Notes: generated by a model from the sequence alone, not told the origin. DNA of 64,000 nucleotides from Dysosmobacter sp. Marseille-Q4140 (GCA_018228705.1 CP073694.1:1550001-1614000); one strand, 5' to 3'. Positions 36,321-45,412 are shown, counted from the first letter of the stretch. A program made the numbers and translations.

Positions 36321-36349
36321 ATTATAAAGAACTTTCGCAGCCTTGTAAA
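36321..36349 (-). promoter_or_regulatory. Promoter of the peptide-binding lipoprotein gene
   Basis: On the minus strand TTTACA and TATAAT are separated by 17 bases. Confidence 0.7.
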
Positions 36350-36396
36350 GTTCTTTCACGGAAAAAGTAACAAAAAATTACAAATTTTAAGGTTTG

Positions 36397-36425
36397 TTCA
36401 CAAACTCGCCGCCCCGTGGTATACT
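36397..36425 (+). promoter_or_regulatory. Promoter of the small membrane protein gene
   Basis: TTCACA and TATACT are separated by 17 bases and lie 34 bases before the ATG at 36459. It is divergent from the lipoprotein promoter. Confidence 0.6.
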
Positions 36426-36458
36426 CAAGAAAACCCGATCGGCAAGGAGGAATTCCCC

Positions 36459-36968
36459 ATGGGAGACAAGGACAATTTCCAGAAGCCGGATACCGCGGAG
36501 GACCTGCGCGCCGCCATGGAGGACCCGGAGGTCCAGGCAGTCAACCAAGCCCTTTCCCGGCGGTTTCTGAAGAATAACCGGCCCAAGAGCCTGGCAGTGG
36601 TGATCTTTTTTGTGGCGGCGCTGCTGCTGATGCTGCGCCTGTCCGATCTTAGCGCCTCGTCGGTGACGCCCTCCGCCCTGCGGACGGCGGAGACTGTGGA
36701 GGCCTGTCTGGACGGAGCGTCCCCCCAGGTCCTGACCGACCAGCAGCGGGAGGCGCTGCTGGATCTGCTGGACCAGGCCAAGGTGAAGCGGGCCACTGGT
36801 ACCATTGACACCACCCCGTCGAAAGACAGCTGTGTTTTTACCGCCGGAGAGGACCAGTTTACTCTCACCAGCGACGGCTGGCTGCTGACGGAGAAGAACA
36901 CCTACGACATCCTCACCTTCACTCCGGAGGAGTTCTGGAGCCAGCTGGAGACCCTGCTGGCGTCCTGA
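36459..36968 (+). CDS. Hypothetical protein with one membrane segment
   Basis: Not recognised. The 169-residue product has an acidic N-terminal stretch, a basic patch (RRFLKNNRPK), one hydrophobic helix (LAVVIFFVAALLLMLRL, about residues 47-63) and an extracytoplasmic C-terminal domain of about 100 residues with a helical part (LTDQQREALLDLLDQAKV) and beta-like strands. The ATG has CAAGGAGG eight bases upstream and its own promoter. It ends at a terminator shared with the convergent helicase gene. Confidence 0.8.
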   Translation: MGDKDNFQKPDTAEDLRAAMEDPEVQAVNQALSRRFLKNNRPKSLAVVIFFVAALLLMLRLSDLSASSVTPSALRTAETVEACLDGASPQVLTDQQREALLDLLDQAKVKRATGTIDTTPSKDSCVFTAGEDQFTLTSDGWLLTEKNTYDILTFTPEEFWSQLETLLAS

Positions 36969-36985
36969 CGGACCGCCCCGCGCAG

Positions 36986-37026
36986 CAAAAAGCGCCGGAA
37001 ACCGCATGGTTTCCGGCGCTCTTTTA
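36986..37026. terminator. Bidirectional terminator
   Basis: AGCGCCGGAAACC-GCAT-GGTTTCCGGCGCT, flanked by AAAAA on the left and CTTTT on the right, between convergent genes. Confidence 0.85.
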
Positions 37027-38181
37027 TTCTACCACGGTCAGCTTGCCGTCCTCGCCGAATTTCACCGGGACGATCTCGTTCCGGGTCTTTTGGGCGATGT
37101 CGTCGATGCGCATTTTGGCGGGGTAGTCGGAGATGAAGGTCACCGCCACGCCCTGGCGCTTGGCCCGGCCGGTGCGGCCGATCCGGTGGACGTAGTCTTG
37201 GTTCTCGTCGGGCACGTCGCAGTTGAACACGATGTCCACGTCGTCCACGTCGATGCCCCGGGCCGCCACGTCGGTGGAGACGAACACCCGCAGCTTGCCC
37301 TGGCGGAACTGGTCCATGACCTGCTCCCGGCGCTTCTGGGGGATATCGCCGTGGATGCACTCGGCGTCCACGCCCAGCATCTGCAGGAACTTTGCGATCC
37401 GCTCCGTGGAGCCCTTGGTGTTGCAGAAGGCCATGCACCGGTCGAAGCCGGTCTCCTCCAGGATGCGGGCAATGGCGTCGGCCTTCTCGTTCTGGGGCAC
37501 CTCCATGCGGAACTGCTTGATGTCCGGCTTGTTCTGCTCGTCCTCCCGGACGGTGATCTCCGCCGCGTCGCGCTGGTAGACCCAGGCGATGTCCATGACC
37601 TCCCGGGAGATGGTGGCGGAGAAGAGGCCCAGGTTTTTGCGCTTGTTCATCTTGTCCAGCAGGCGGGTCACGTCGTGGATGAAGCCCATGTCCAGCATCC
37701 GGTCCGCCTCGTCCAGCACCACGGTCTTTGCCGTGTCCACCCGGACGGTGCGGCGCTTCATGTGGTCGCTGAGCCGTCCCGGCGTGGCCACCACGATCTG
37801 GGGGCGCTTTTTCAGCGTGTCGATCTGCCTGCCGATGGGCTGGCCGCCGTAAAGGCAGACGGTACGGACGCCGGGCTTGAACTCCGCCAGGTCCCGCAGT
37901 TCGTCAGTGATCTGGATGGCAAGCTCCCGGGTGGGCGCCAAAATCACCGCCTGGACACTCTCGTCCTCCGGGTCTACGTGCTCCACGATGGGAATGCCGT
38001 AGGCAAAGGTCTTGCCGGTGCCGGTAGGCGCCTTGGCAATCACATCCTGCCAGTCCATCATGGGCGGGATGCAGCCCGCCTGGACCGGCGTGGACACCTC
38101 GATCCCCCGCTTTTCAATGGCCCGCATGATCTCCGGAGACAGGGAAAGCGTATCAAACCGGACGCCCTGTGTATATTCCAT
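37024..38181 (-). CDS. DEAD-box RNA helicase
   Basis: ATP-dependent RNA helicase acting on structured RNA in the cytosol. The 385-residue protein is a minimal two-domain core: AKAPTGTGKT (Walker A), PTRELA, TPGRL, DEAD (VVLDEADRMLD), SAT, and HRIGRTGR. It lacks the long C-terminal RNA-binding extension of CshA or DbpA types. The gene starts 33 bases after the SdpI-like gene on the same strand with an AAGGAAG ribosome site, so they are probably co-transcribed. Confidence 0.95.
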   Translation of the reverse strand: MEYTQGVRFDTLSLSPEIMRAIEKRGIEVSTPVQAGCIPPMMDWQDVIAKAPTGTGKTFAYGIPIVEHVDPEDESVQAVILAPTRELAIQITDELRDLAEFKPGVRTVCLYGGQPIGRQIDTLKKRPQIVVATPGRLSDHMKRRTVRVDTAKTVVLDEADRMLDMGFIHDVTRLLDKMNKRKNLGLFSATISREVMDIAWVYQRDAAEITVREDEQNKPDIKQFRMEVPQNEKADAIARILEETGFDRCMAFCNTKGSTERIAKFLQMLGVDAECIHGDIPQKRREQVMDQFRQGKLRVFVSTDVAARGIDVDDVDIVFNCDVPDENQDYVHRIGRTGRAKRQGVAVTFISDYPAKMRIDDIAQKTRNEIVPVKFGEDGKLTVVE

Positions 38182-38214
38182 AGTCGTTACTTCCTTATTT
38201 TCTCGATTTTCTCT

Positions 38215-38937
38215 TCAATCCATCTTTCCGCTGCGGCTGCGGGCAAAGATCCAGGGCGCCGCAAAGGCCGCCAGCACCACGGCCGGCATAACCAGCGAGA
38301 GACTTCCCACGGCCATTGTCCAGGCGATCAACGCCAAACCCGCCAGCATCCATATCCATCCGGCAAAGCGGTGAACCGCCTTCCACTGGAGGGGGTTTTC
38401 CTCCAGGCCGGAAAACCGCAGCGCCAGGCGGCTGTCCAGGGGACAGTCAAACATATGGGATCCCAGCAGCAGCAACAGCAGGCCCAGCGCGCAGGGAGTG
38501 ACAAAAGACAGCTGCAGCATTTTCTGTCCGGCAGAATGGAAAATCAGCCAGCTGCAGAAAATGACGGACAAAACGGGAAATCCCCACCGCCCCAGCAGGC
38601 GCACCGGCGCAGCCGGAATGGTCATACGCTTTTGGTTCAGATGAAGCTGCATGTGGGTAATCGCGTCCATCAGGCACATAAAGGCCGGCATCCCAAACGC
38701 CACCATCCACCGCGGCAGAGAGTCGTCCTGCCCCCCAGGACCGATCAGCCCAGTCTCCACAACTCTGGGAATCTCACTCCAAAAGCGCCCCCCCAGCAGC
38801 ATGGGCATCGCACAGGCCGCCAGTGTCACGGCCAGCAGCGCCCGCCGCTTTTCCACTGAGGCATGCTTGCCGAAGAGCTTGGCCCCTGTCATCTCGTCTT
38901 CCCGGCTCAGGGCCGCTTTCTTTTTCTGTTTGCTCAT
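38215..38937 (-). CDS. SdpI-like membrane protein
   Basis: A 240-residue membrane protein with about six hydrophobic segments. The middle has a DUF1648-like pattern (RFWSEIP at a helix end) and the C-terminal half has ENPLQWKAVHRFAGWIWMLAGLALI, which resembles SdpI, the immunity and signalling protein against the SdpC toxin of Bacillus. Only family-level resemblance is claimed. The ATG at 38937 has AAGGAGG upstream at an unusually long distance (about 14 bases). It sits behind a good promoter and before the helicase gene. Confidence 0.65.
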   Translation of the reverse strand: MSKQKKKAALSREDEMTGAKLFGKHASVEKRRALLAVTLAACAMPMLLGGRFWSEIPRVVETGLIGPGGQDDSLPRWMVAFGMPAFMCLMDAITHMQLHLNQKRMTIPAAPVRLLGRWGFPVLSVIFCSWLIFHSAGQKMLQLSFVTPCALGLLLLLLGSHMFDCPLDSRLALRFSGLEENPLQWKAVHRFAGWIWMLAGLALIAWTMAVGSLSLVMPAVVLAAFAAPWIFARSRSGKMD

Positions 38938-39000
38938 GGCTCGGGCGGGTCCCTCCTTTGAAAATCCAGCCGTTTCGGCAGAAAAGTACATACGAATGAT

Positions 39001-39029
39001 ATTATATCCATAAAAATAAGGATTGTAAA
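39001..39029 (-). promoter_or_regulatory. Promoter of the SdpI-like/helicase operon
   Basis: On the minus strand TTTACA and TATAAT are separated by 17 bases, about 65 bases before the start codon. Confidence 0.7.
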
Positions 39030-39096
39030 GTATTCTCTGGCAGAGCCGCCCGTTTTCCTCGCTTCACGGCGTTTCATTTACGCAAAGTTCTCGTCC

Positions 39097-39111
39097 ATTA
39101 TTTGTAATAAT
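39097..39111 (+). promoter_or_regulatory. AT inverted repeat before small HTH gene
   Basis: ATTATT-TGT-AATAAT lies in the 310-base gap between the SdpI-like gene and the HTH gene. It may be an operator, for instance for the HTH protein itself. The rest of this gap is AT-rich, with no gene. Confidence 0.35.
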
Positions 39112-39247
39112 AGCCAAAATCTTCCTCTATTTTGTCTGTTTTTTCTATTTTTTGTAGTAAAATTTTGTATTGTGATGGAAGGATCCCCTGTTTTTATGCT
39201 ACATTAGTAAGCGAACGCAAAATCCCATGGGATTGGAGGGTCAACCA

Positions 39248-39463
39248 ATGACCGACATGGACTACGTGCGGATCCTCCGGGATCTGCGTGAGGATGCCGA
39301 CAAAACGCAAACACAAATCGCCCAGGTGCTGGGGACGTCGCAGACCATGTACGCCCGCTATGAGCGCGGCGCAAATGAGCTGCCCATCCACCACTTGATC
39401 ACGCTGAGCAAATACTACGGGGTCAGCACAGACTATCTGTTGGGGCTGTCAAAAGAACGGTAA
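39248..39463 (+). CDS. Small XRE-family HTH regulator
   Basis: A 71-residue protein made almost wholly of one helix-turn-helix domain: QTQIAQVLGTSQTMYARYERGANELPIHHLITLSKYYGVSTDYLLG. It resembles phage-repressor-type regulators without a sensory domain. The ATG at 39248 has GGAGGG eight bases upstream; a longer frame from 39227 has no ribosome site. Targets are unknown. Confidence 0.85.
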   Translation: MTDMDYVRILRDLREDADKTQTQIAQVLGTSQTMYARYERGANELPIHHLITLSKYYGVSTDYLLGLSKER

Positions 39464-39510
39464 AACGCGGACAGGAACGCTCTTCCTGTCCGCGTTTTCT
39501 ATTTTTTCAG
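39462..39510. terminator. Bidirectional terminator after small HTH gene
   Basis: AAAACGCGGACAGGAA and TTCCTGTCCGCGTTTT form a 16-bp stem with a 5-nt loop, followed by more T bases. It also serves the convergent anti-sigma-like gene. Confidence 0.85.
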
Positions 39511-39518
39511 CCCGGCAC

Positions 39519-40052
39519 TCACGCCGCCCTTTCCGGGGCATTGCTGCCGCGGGTGACAGTCCAGTCATCCAGATCACCGGTGACATCGATGGTGACGGTC
39601 CGGGTCTCCTGACTGCCATCCTCCCAGACGGTCAGCACCTCATAGGTATAGTGGTATGCCCCGGTCTCCTCCAGCGCCTCGGTGATATCGATATCCTGGT
39701 CCGCATGGAGGATCAGCCGCCCGTTCTCCCGGGTGACCAGATCCTGCGCAGCGCTGTCCACAGTAATATGGACCTGATTCCCCTCCTCATCCTGGGCCAG
39801 CAGGGTATCCTCTCCCGACCAGGCAATGATCCGGAATTGGCGGAACAGCGCTCCGTCCGTGGCATAGTTCACCGCTCCGGCAGTGACGGCCAGGGCCATC
39901 GCCATCACGGCGGCGATGGCTGCCGTCCGCAGCAGCTTCGGCAGGCGCCGGGCGTGGGTTTTGTTTTTCATTTTGTAAAAGACCTCCTCTTTTGCCTTCT
40001 CAGAGGCCCGCAGCCTGGAAAAGGTCTCGCGATACAGTTTTTCGTCAATCAC
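39519..40052 (-). CDS. Putative anti-sigma factor (membrane anchored)
   Basis: A 177-residue protein with a short cytosolic N-terminus (residues 1-40), one membrane segment (TAAIAAVMAMALAVTAGAV) and an extracytoplasmic beta-rich domain. The start overlaps the stop of the ECF sigma-factor gene by four bases, the usual layout for a sigma/anti-sigma pair; DUF4179-type proteins look similar. No zinc anti-sigma motif (HxxxCxxC) is present. The function is inferred from position and topology. Confidence 0.7.
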   Translation of the reverse strand: MIDEKLYRETFSRLRASEKAKEEVFYKMKNKTHARRLPKLLRTAAIAAVMAMALAVTAGAVNYATDGALFRQFRIIAWSGEDTLLAQDEEGNQVHITVDSAAQDLVTRENGRLILHADQDIDITEALEETGAYHYTYEVLTVWEDGSQETRTVTIDVTGDLDDWTVTRGSNAPERAA

Positions 40053-40528
40053 TGGCTTTCAGCCTCCTTCAATCTCAGTTTCAGCTGCCCTCTGGCCCGC
40101 AGGAGCCAGGTCTGGACGGTGGAAATTTTCGCTCCCAGCAGGGCGGCGATCTCACGGACGGCGTAGCCCTCATAGTAATAGAGGTAAATGGCCGCCCGGT
40201 ACTTAGGCGGCAGGGCCATCACCTGGCGAAACAGCTCGCTTTGGGCCGGTGTGTCCCACACCGGCGTATCCGCCGCCTCCTCCAGAGGCCCGGTCCGGCG
40301 CCGCCAGGGTGTCCGCAGCAGGTGCCGGCACTCGTTCACCGCCACCCGGACCAGCCAGTTTTTCTCGTGATCCGGTGATTTAAATGCTTTTTGGGCTGTG
40401 TAGAGCTTCAGCAGTGTCTCCTGCATCACGTCCTCCGCATCCGCCCGGCTGCGGGTGCAGCTGTATGCCAGCCGAAACAGCATATCCCCATATCGTTCCA
40501 CCGCCAGGCGGAATTCCGCGTCCGTCAA
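40049..40528 (-). CDS. ECF-type RNA polymerase sigma factor
   Basis: A 159-residue group IV sigma factor. Region 2 includes DMLFRLAYSCTRSRADAEDVMQETLLKLY; region 4 includes LPPKYRAAIYLYYYEGYAVREIAALLGAKISTVQTWLLRARGQLK. The start is a TTG at 40528 with GAGGTGAG upstream. It is co-transcribed with the putative anti-sigma gene that overlaps its end. The inducing signal is unknown. Confidence 0.9.
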   Translation of the reverse strand: MTDAEFRLAVERYGDMLFRLAYSCTRSRADAEDVMQETLLKLYTAQKAFKSPDHEKNWLVRVAVNECRHLLRTPWRRRTGPLEEAADTPVWDTPAQSELFRQVMALPPKYRAAIYLYYYEGYAVREIAALLGAKISTVQTWLLRARGQLKLRLKEAESQ

Positions 40529-40623
40529 CTTGTCTCACCTCGTTTGCTCCAGAGTGGAAAGGCCTTTCTATCAGGAATATCCCCCGGCGCCGGAAAAAAT
40601 CCCGGGCCGGGGGATATTTTTTC

Positions 40624-40650
40624 GGCGGAGCCGGAAAAACCGGCTCCGCC
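40624..40650 (-). terminator. Hairpin after the glycogen phosphorylase gene
   Basis: GGCGGAGCCGG and CCGGCTCCGCC pair around five A bases, ten bases past the glgP stop. It is the likely end of the glycogen operon. Confidence 0.6.
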
Positions 40651-40659
40651 GCATCGGGC

Positions 40660-43089
40660 TTATTTTCTGTGGGGCACCCGCCAGATGTTGTCCGCATACT
40701 CCGCCACAGCCCGGTCGGCGGCAAAGACGCCGCTGCGGGCGATGTTGTGCAGGCTCATGCGGTTCCACTGAACGGGGTCGGCATAGGTCCGGACCACCCG
40801 GTCGGAGGCCTGGTAGTAGCTGTCGAAATCCGCCAGAAGCAGATACTCGTCGGCAGGGCTGCCGCCGGCGCCGAAGAGCAGCCGCTGGTACAGATCGTCG
40901 TAGCGCACGCCGTCCCGGAAGCCGTTGCGCAGGGCATCCAGGCAGCGGCTGAGCACCGGGGAGCGGTTGTAGATCCGCTGGGGCACATAGCCCTCCCGCT
41001 TCATCTGCTCCACCTCGTCGGAGTGCAGGCCGAAGAGGAACATGTTCTCGTCGCCCAGCAGCTGGTGCATCTCCACGTTGGCGCCGTCCAGGGTGCCGAT
41101 GGTCAGGGCGCCGTTCATCATGAACTTCATGTTGCCGGTGCCGCTGGCCTCCTTGCCGGCGGTGGAGATCTGCTGGGAGACCTCGCTGGCGGGCATCAGC
41201 TGTTCCGCCAGGGAGACCCGGTAGTTCTCCAGGAACACCACCTGCAATTTGTCCTTGCAGATGGGATCGTGGTCGATCTGGTCGGCCAGGGAGTTGATGA
41301 GGTGGATGATCCGCTTGGCCACGGCGTAGCCCGGGGCCGCCTTGGCCCCGAAGAGGAAGGTGTGAGGCTGGGTGATGGCATTGGGATCATCCTGCAGCCG
41401 CTGATACAGCGCGATGATGTGCAGCACATTCAAAAGCTGCCGCTTGTATTCGTGCAGGCGCTTGACCTGCACGTCGAAGATGGCGTCCGGATTCAGGATC
41501 ACGCCCCGGGTCTTTTTGGCATGGGCGGCGAAATCCCGTTTGTTGGCCAGCTTGATCTCGGCCAGCCGATCCAGAACGGTCCGGTCGTCGGCAAAGGCGT
41601 CCAGCTTCTTCAACGCCTGGGGGTGCAGAAGGTACTCGTCTCCGCCGGTCAGCTCCTTGATGAGGCTGTCCAGCCGGGGATTGATCTCACTGAGCCAGCG
41701 GCGGTGGTCGATGCCGTTGGTGACGTTGCGGAACTTCCAGGGCTCCATACCGCAGGCGTCCCGGAACACATCCTTGCGCAGGATCTCGGAGTGGAGGCCG
41801 CTGACGCCGTTGACAGCCATTCCGCCGGCGATGCACAGGTTCGCCATGCGGACCTCGCCGCCCCAGACGATGGCCATTTTCTCCGTCTTGCGGGGATCGT
41901 GGTAGAAGTCCTCCACCTTCTCCTGCCAGCGGCGGGAGATCTCCAGAGTGATCTGCCAGATCCGGGGCAGGAAGTGCTCGAAGAGGTTCTGGGGCCAGCG
42001 CTCCAGGGCCTCCGCCAGAACGGTGTGGTTGGTGTAGGCCACAGACTGGGTGGTGATGCGCCAGGCCTCATCCCAGTCCATGCCGGCGTCGTCGATGAAC
42101 AGCCGCATCAGCTCCGGGATCACCAGGGCCGGGTGGGTGTCGTTGATCTGGATGACATTCTTCTCATGGAAGTTGTGGAGGGTGCCGCAGGTCTCCAGGT
42201 GCTTGGCCACGATGGACTGCATGGTGGCGGAGACGAAGAAGTACTGCTGCTTGAGCCGCAGGGACTTGCCCTCCAGATGATTGTCCTCCGGGTAGAGGAC
42301 CTTGGCGATGGTCTCCGCCATGGCCTCCTCTTCGGCGGCTTTGAGGTACTCGCCCCGGGAGAACAGGGACATATCCACCGGCTTGGTGGACCGGGCGTCC
42401 CACAGCCGCAGGACATTGACGTGCTCCGTGCCGTAGCCGGCGATCTCCATGTCGCAGGGGACCGCCTGGACCACGGTGGCATCCTCATGGATAATGTGCA
42501 GATGGCCGTTGTCCCAGAATTCCCGGACCTTGCCGCCAAAGCGGACCTCCTGGGCCTCAGCAGGCTTGGGCAGCAGCCAGGCGGCGCCCAGGTCCTTCCA
42601 GTTGTCCGGCAGCTCCACCTGCTGGCCCTCCACGATCTTCTGCTTGAAGATGCCCAGCTCATAGCAGATGGAATAGCCGGTAGCCGGGATCTCCAGGGTG
42701 GTCATGGAGTCCAGGTAGCAGGCGGCCAGACGGCCCAAGCCGCCGTTGCCCAGCGCCGCGTCGGGCTCGATCTCAAAGATATCTGCCGCTTTAAAGCCCA
42801 TGTTCTCCAGCGCCTGCCGCAGCTGAGGCAGGATCCCCAGGTTGTAGGCGTTCTTCATCAGGCTGCGGCCCATGAGGAATTCCAAAGACAGGTAGTGGAC
42901 CTGCTTTTTCTGTTCCTTGCGGGTCTTTCTGCGGGTCTCGACCTCCCGCAGTGCCATTACATCCCGCAGCGTCAGGGCACAGGCCCGCATCATCTCGCCG
43001 GGGAGCGCCTCCTCCGCCGTCTTGCCGAAGTGCAGCATCAGCTTGGCGGACAGTTCTTCTTCCAGTGACTTGGTGGTAAATTTCTTCAT
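40660..43089 (-). CDS. glgP: Glycogen phosphorylase
   Basis: Releases glucose-1-phosphate from glycogen chain ends. The 809-residue length is normal. The pyridoxal-phosphate lysine lies in EASGTGNMKFMMNGALTIGTLDGANVE, and HYLSLEFLMGRSL and NDTHPALVIPELMRL are present. It is the last gene of the five-gene glycogen operon, 21 bases after glgA. Confidence 0.96.
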   Translation of the reverse strand: MKKFTTKSLEEELSAKLMLHFGKTAEEALPGEMMRACALTLRDVMALREVETRRKTRKEQKKQVHYLSLEFLMGRSLMKNAYNLGILPQLRQALENMGFKAADIFEIEPDAALGNGGLGRLAACYLDSMTTLEIPATGYSICYELGIFKQKIVEGQQVELPDNWKDLGAAWLLPKPAEAQEVRFGGKVREFWDNGHLHIIHEDATVVQAVPCDMEIAGYGTEHVNVLRLWDARSTKPVDMSLFSRGEYLKAAEEEAMAETIAKVLYPEDNHLEGKSLRLKQQYFFVSATMQSIVAKHLETCGTLHNFHEKNVIQINDTHPALVIPELMRLFIDDAGMDWDEAWRITTQSVAYTNHTVLAEALERWPQNLFEHFLPRIWQITLEISRRWQEKVEDFYHDPRKTEKMAIVWGGEVRMANLCIAGGMAVNGVSGLHSEILRKDVFRDACGMEPWKFRNVTNGIDHRRWLSEINPRLDSLIKELTGGDEYLLHPQALKKLDAFADDRTVLDRLAEIKLANKRDFAAHAKKTRGVILNPDAIFDVQVKRLHEYKRQLLNVLHIIALYQRLQDDPNAITQPHTFLFGAKAAPGYAVAKRIIHLINSLADQIDHDPICKDKLQVVFLENYRVSLAEQLMPASEVSQQISTAGKEASGTGNMKFMMNGALTIGTLDGANVEMHQLLGDENMFLFGLHSDEVEQMKREGYVPQRIYNRSPVLSRCLDALRNGFRDGVRYDDLYQRLLFGAGGSPADEYLLLADFDSYYQASDRVVRTYADPVQWNRMSLHNIARSGVFAADRAVAEYADNIWRVPHRK

Positions 43090-43110
43090 GAATCCTCTCG
43101 CTCCGCCCTT

Positions 43111-45192
43111 TTACTTGCCGGCGGGTCCTTTCTTCTGGCTGGTCTCTTTTTTGGCCGCGGTCTTTTTTGCGGCGGGTTTCTTCCCGGCAGCCTTCTTGGC
43201 GGGCTTCTCCGCAGGAGTCTCCTTCGGAGCAGATTCCGCTTCAGGGGCTGCCTTTTCCTCCTGGACGGTCAGCGCCTTGGGCCCCTCCTCTTTCACCGTC
43301 AGGGCCTTGGAGCTCTCTTTCTTGACGGCCAGGGCAGACTCCGGCTTCACAGCCAGCGCCTTCTCCGGAGCACTCTCCTCTTTGGGAACTTCTGCGGAGA
43401 CGGACGCCTCCTCCTTAGTGGTTTCCTCCTTGGGATTCTCCGTCTTTTTGGAAGTCCTTCTGGCAGCGGGCTTCTTGGGGGCCTCCGCCTTTTTGGCGGC
43501 GGATTTCTTCGCTGCGGACTTCCTGACCGCAGTCTTTGCGGCCGGCTTTTTGGCCTCGGCGGGCGGTTCCTCCGCAGGCGCGGCTTCGGCGGGGACGCTC
43601 TCCGCGGCGGGAGCGGCCTCGGCGGCAGGTGCCTCCGCGGGAGCAGGTTCGGCGGCAGGCTCCTCCACAGGCGCGGCCTCGGCGGGAGCCTCCGTCACCG
43701 GCGTCTCCGCCGGAGCAGACTCAAAAGGGGGCGCTTCGGGGGTCTGAGGCGGCCAGGTCTGGCCCGTGACAGAGGCGTAGATCCGCAGGTAGTCCCCGGC
43801 GCTCCGTGCCCAGCTGAAGTCGCACTCCATAGCCCGCTGGCGCAGGCGGCCGAAGGCGTCGGGATAGTCCTTGTACAGATACACGGCCTCACGGACCACA
43901 TACAGCATATCACCACTTGCGTAATTTGCAAAGGTAAATCCGTTGCCGGCGTCCCGCCAGGCCTCGTAGGGCTGGACGGTATCCTTCAGGCCGCCGGTCT
44001 CCCGGACGATGGGCACGGTGCCGTAGCGCATGGCGATCATCTGGCTCAGGCCGCAGGGTTCGCTCTTGGAAGGCATCAGGAACAGATCGGCGCCGGCGTA
44101 GATGGCCATGGACAGATCCTCGTTGTAGTCCAGGCGCACCGCCATGCGGCCAGGATACTGCTGGGCAGCCCAGTTGAAGAACTCCTCGTACTTCCGGTCG
44201 CCCTTGCCCAGGATCACCAGCTGCATGGGCATCTCCATCAGGTCGTGGATCACCTCGCACAGCAGGTCCAGGCCCTTGTGGCTGACCAGACGGCTGACCA
44301 TGCCCACGATGGGGGTGTAGGGCTCTTCCCGCAGGCCCATCATCTTCTGCAGCTCCGCCTTGCACCGCTCCTTGCCGCTCATCTCGCTCACGGAGTAGTT
44401 GGCGGCGATGTGGGGATCGGTAGCGGGGTTGTAGCGCTGCATGTCGATGCCGTTGAGCACGCCGGAGACCTTGTAGCCGCACTGGCGCATGATGCCGTCC
44501 AGCCGGTGGGCGAAGAAGGGCATCTTCAGCTCATTGGCATAGGTGGGAGACACGGCGTTGACCGCGTCGGCGCAGAGGATGGCGCCCTTGAGCAGGTTCA
44601 CGTCGCCGTCCATGAGGATGGTGCCGTCATCAGCCCAGCCGTGGTCCAGGCCGAACAGATCGCCCAGAGTCTGCTTGCCGTAGCGGCCCTGATACTCGAT
44701 GTTATGGATGGTCAGCACCGTCCGGATGGAGCGGTAGCGGTCCATCCGCACACCGTCGTCCTTCAGATAGACGGGCACCAGGGCGGTCTGCCAGTCGTTG
44801 CAGTGGATGACCTCCGGCCAGAACTTCATGTGGTCCAGCATCTGCACCACGGCCCGCGCAAAGAAGCCGAAGCGCTCGCCGTCGTCCATGTAGCCGTACA
44901 GATCCGGCCGGTTGAAATACTGCTCGTTGTCCAGGAAGTACCACGTCACGCCGTCCCGCTCCAGGGAGAACAATCCGCAGTAGCTGTGACGCCAGGCCAG
45001 GTCCACATAGTCGTAGCAGAGGAAGTTCAGCTCATGGCCGTAGCGCTCCCGCACCTTCTGGTACAGGGGCAGCACCACCGCCACCTCAGCGCCGCTGGCA
45101 GCCAGAGCCGGAGGCAGAGAGCCCGCCACATCCGCCAGACCGCCGGTTTTGCAAAAAGGCACCGCCTCGCTGGTCGCATATAAAATCTTCAT
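43111..45192 (-). CDS. glgA: Glycogen synthase with long disordered C-terminal tail
   Basis: Transfers glucose from ADP-glucose to growing glycogen. The catalytic part, about 480 residues, is a normal GT5 enzyme: MKILYATSEAVPFCKTGGLADVAGSLP, GVLNGIDMQRYNPATD and SKSEPCGLSQMIAMRYGTVPIVRETGGL. The protein is 693 residues long because of a 213-residue tail (43111-43752). That tail is first Pro/Ala/Glu-rich, then Lys/Ala-rich like histone H1 (SAAKKSAAKK), with about four repeats of A-L-[AT]-V-[KQ]-x-E, and ends in KKPAAKKTAAKK. Normal GlgA lacks it. The ATG at 45192 has AAAGGAG; frames extending to 45318 are not supported. Confidence 0.95.
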   Translation of the reverse strand: MKILYATSEAVPFCKTGGLADVAGSLPPALAASGAEVAVVLPLYQKVRERYGHELNFLCYDYVDLAWRHSYCGLFSLERDGVTWYFLDNEQYFNRPDLYGYMDDGERFGFFARAVVQMLDHMKFWPEVIHCNDWQTALVPVYLKDDGVRMDRYRSIRTVLTIHNIEYQGRYGKQTLGDLFGLDHGWADDGTILMDGDVNLLKGAILCADAVNAVSPTYANELKMPFFAHRLDGIMRQCGYKVSGVLNGIDMQRYNPATDPHIAANYSVSEMSGKERCKAELQKMMGLREEPYTPIVGMVSRLVSHKGLDLLCEVIHDLMEMPMQLVILGKGDRKYEEFFNWAAQQYPGRMAVRLDYNEDLSMAIYAGADLFLMPSKSEPCGLSQMIAMRYGTVPIVRETGGLKDTVQPYEAWRDAGNGFTFANYASGDMLYVVREAVYLYKDYPDAFGRLRQRAMECDFSWARSAGDYLRIYASVTGQTWPPQTPEAPPFESAPAETPVTEAPAEAAPVEEPAAEPAPAEAPAAEAAPAAESVPAEAAPAEEPPAEAKKPAAKTAVRKSAAKKSAAKKAEAPKKPAARRTSKKTENPKEETTKEEASVSAEVPKEESAPEKALAVKPESALAVKKESSKALTVKEEGPKALTVQEEKAAPEAESAPKETPAEKPAKKAAGKKPAAKKTAAKKETSQKKGPAGK

Positions 45193-45293
45193 GGTCCACT
45201 CCTTTCTTTCGGCCCGTGGGAAACGGGCCGGGAAAACAGGCCGGGGCCGCTGCGGTCCCGCCGGGTCCTCCCACACAAACACACAAAAATGCG

Positions 45294-45343
45294 GGCGTTT
45301 TCGCCGCCGCCAGGGCATCCCGCCCTTCGGCGGCGAAAACGCC
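45294..45343 (-). other. Long hairpin between glgD and glgA
   Basis: GGCGTTTTCGCCGCC and GGCGGCGAAAACGCC form a perfect 15-bp stem across a 20-base loop, in the 220-base gap between the glgD stop and the glgA start. No strong T-run follows on the minus strand. It may be an mRNA processing or partial termination site. Confidence 0.5.
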
Positions 45344-45412
45344 TCGTCCCTAACAATGGTTCACTTCCGGCCCGCAGGCCGCACCGTCAGAGGCAGGGCG
45401 CTCTCCCCCGCC

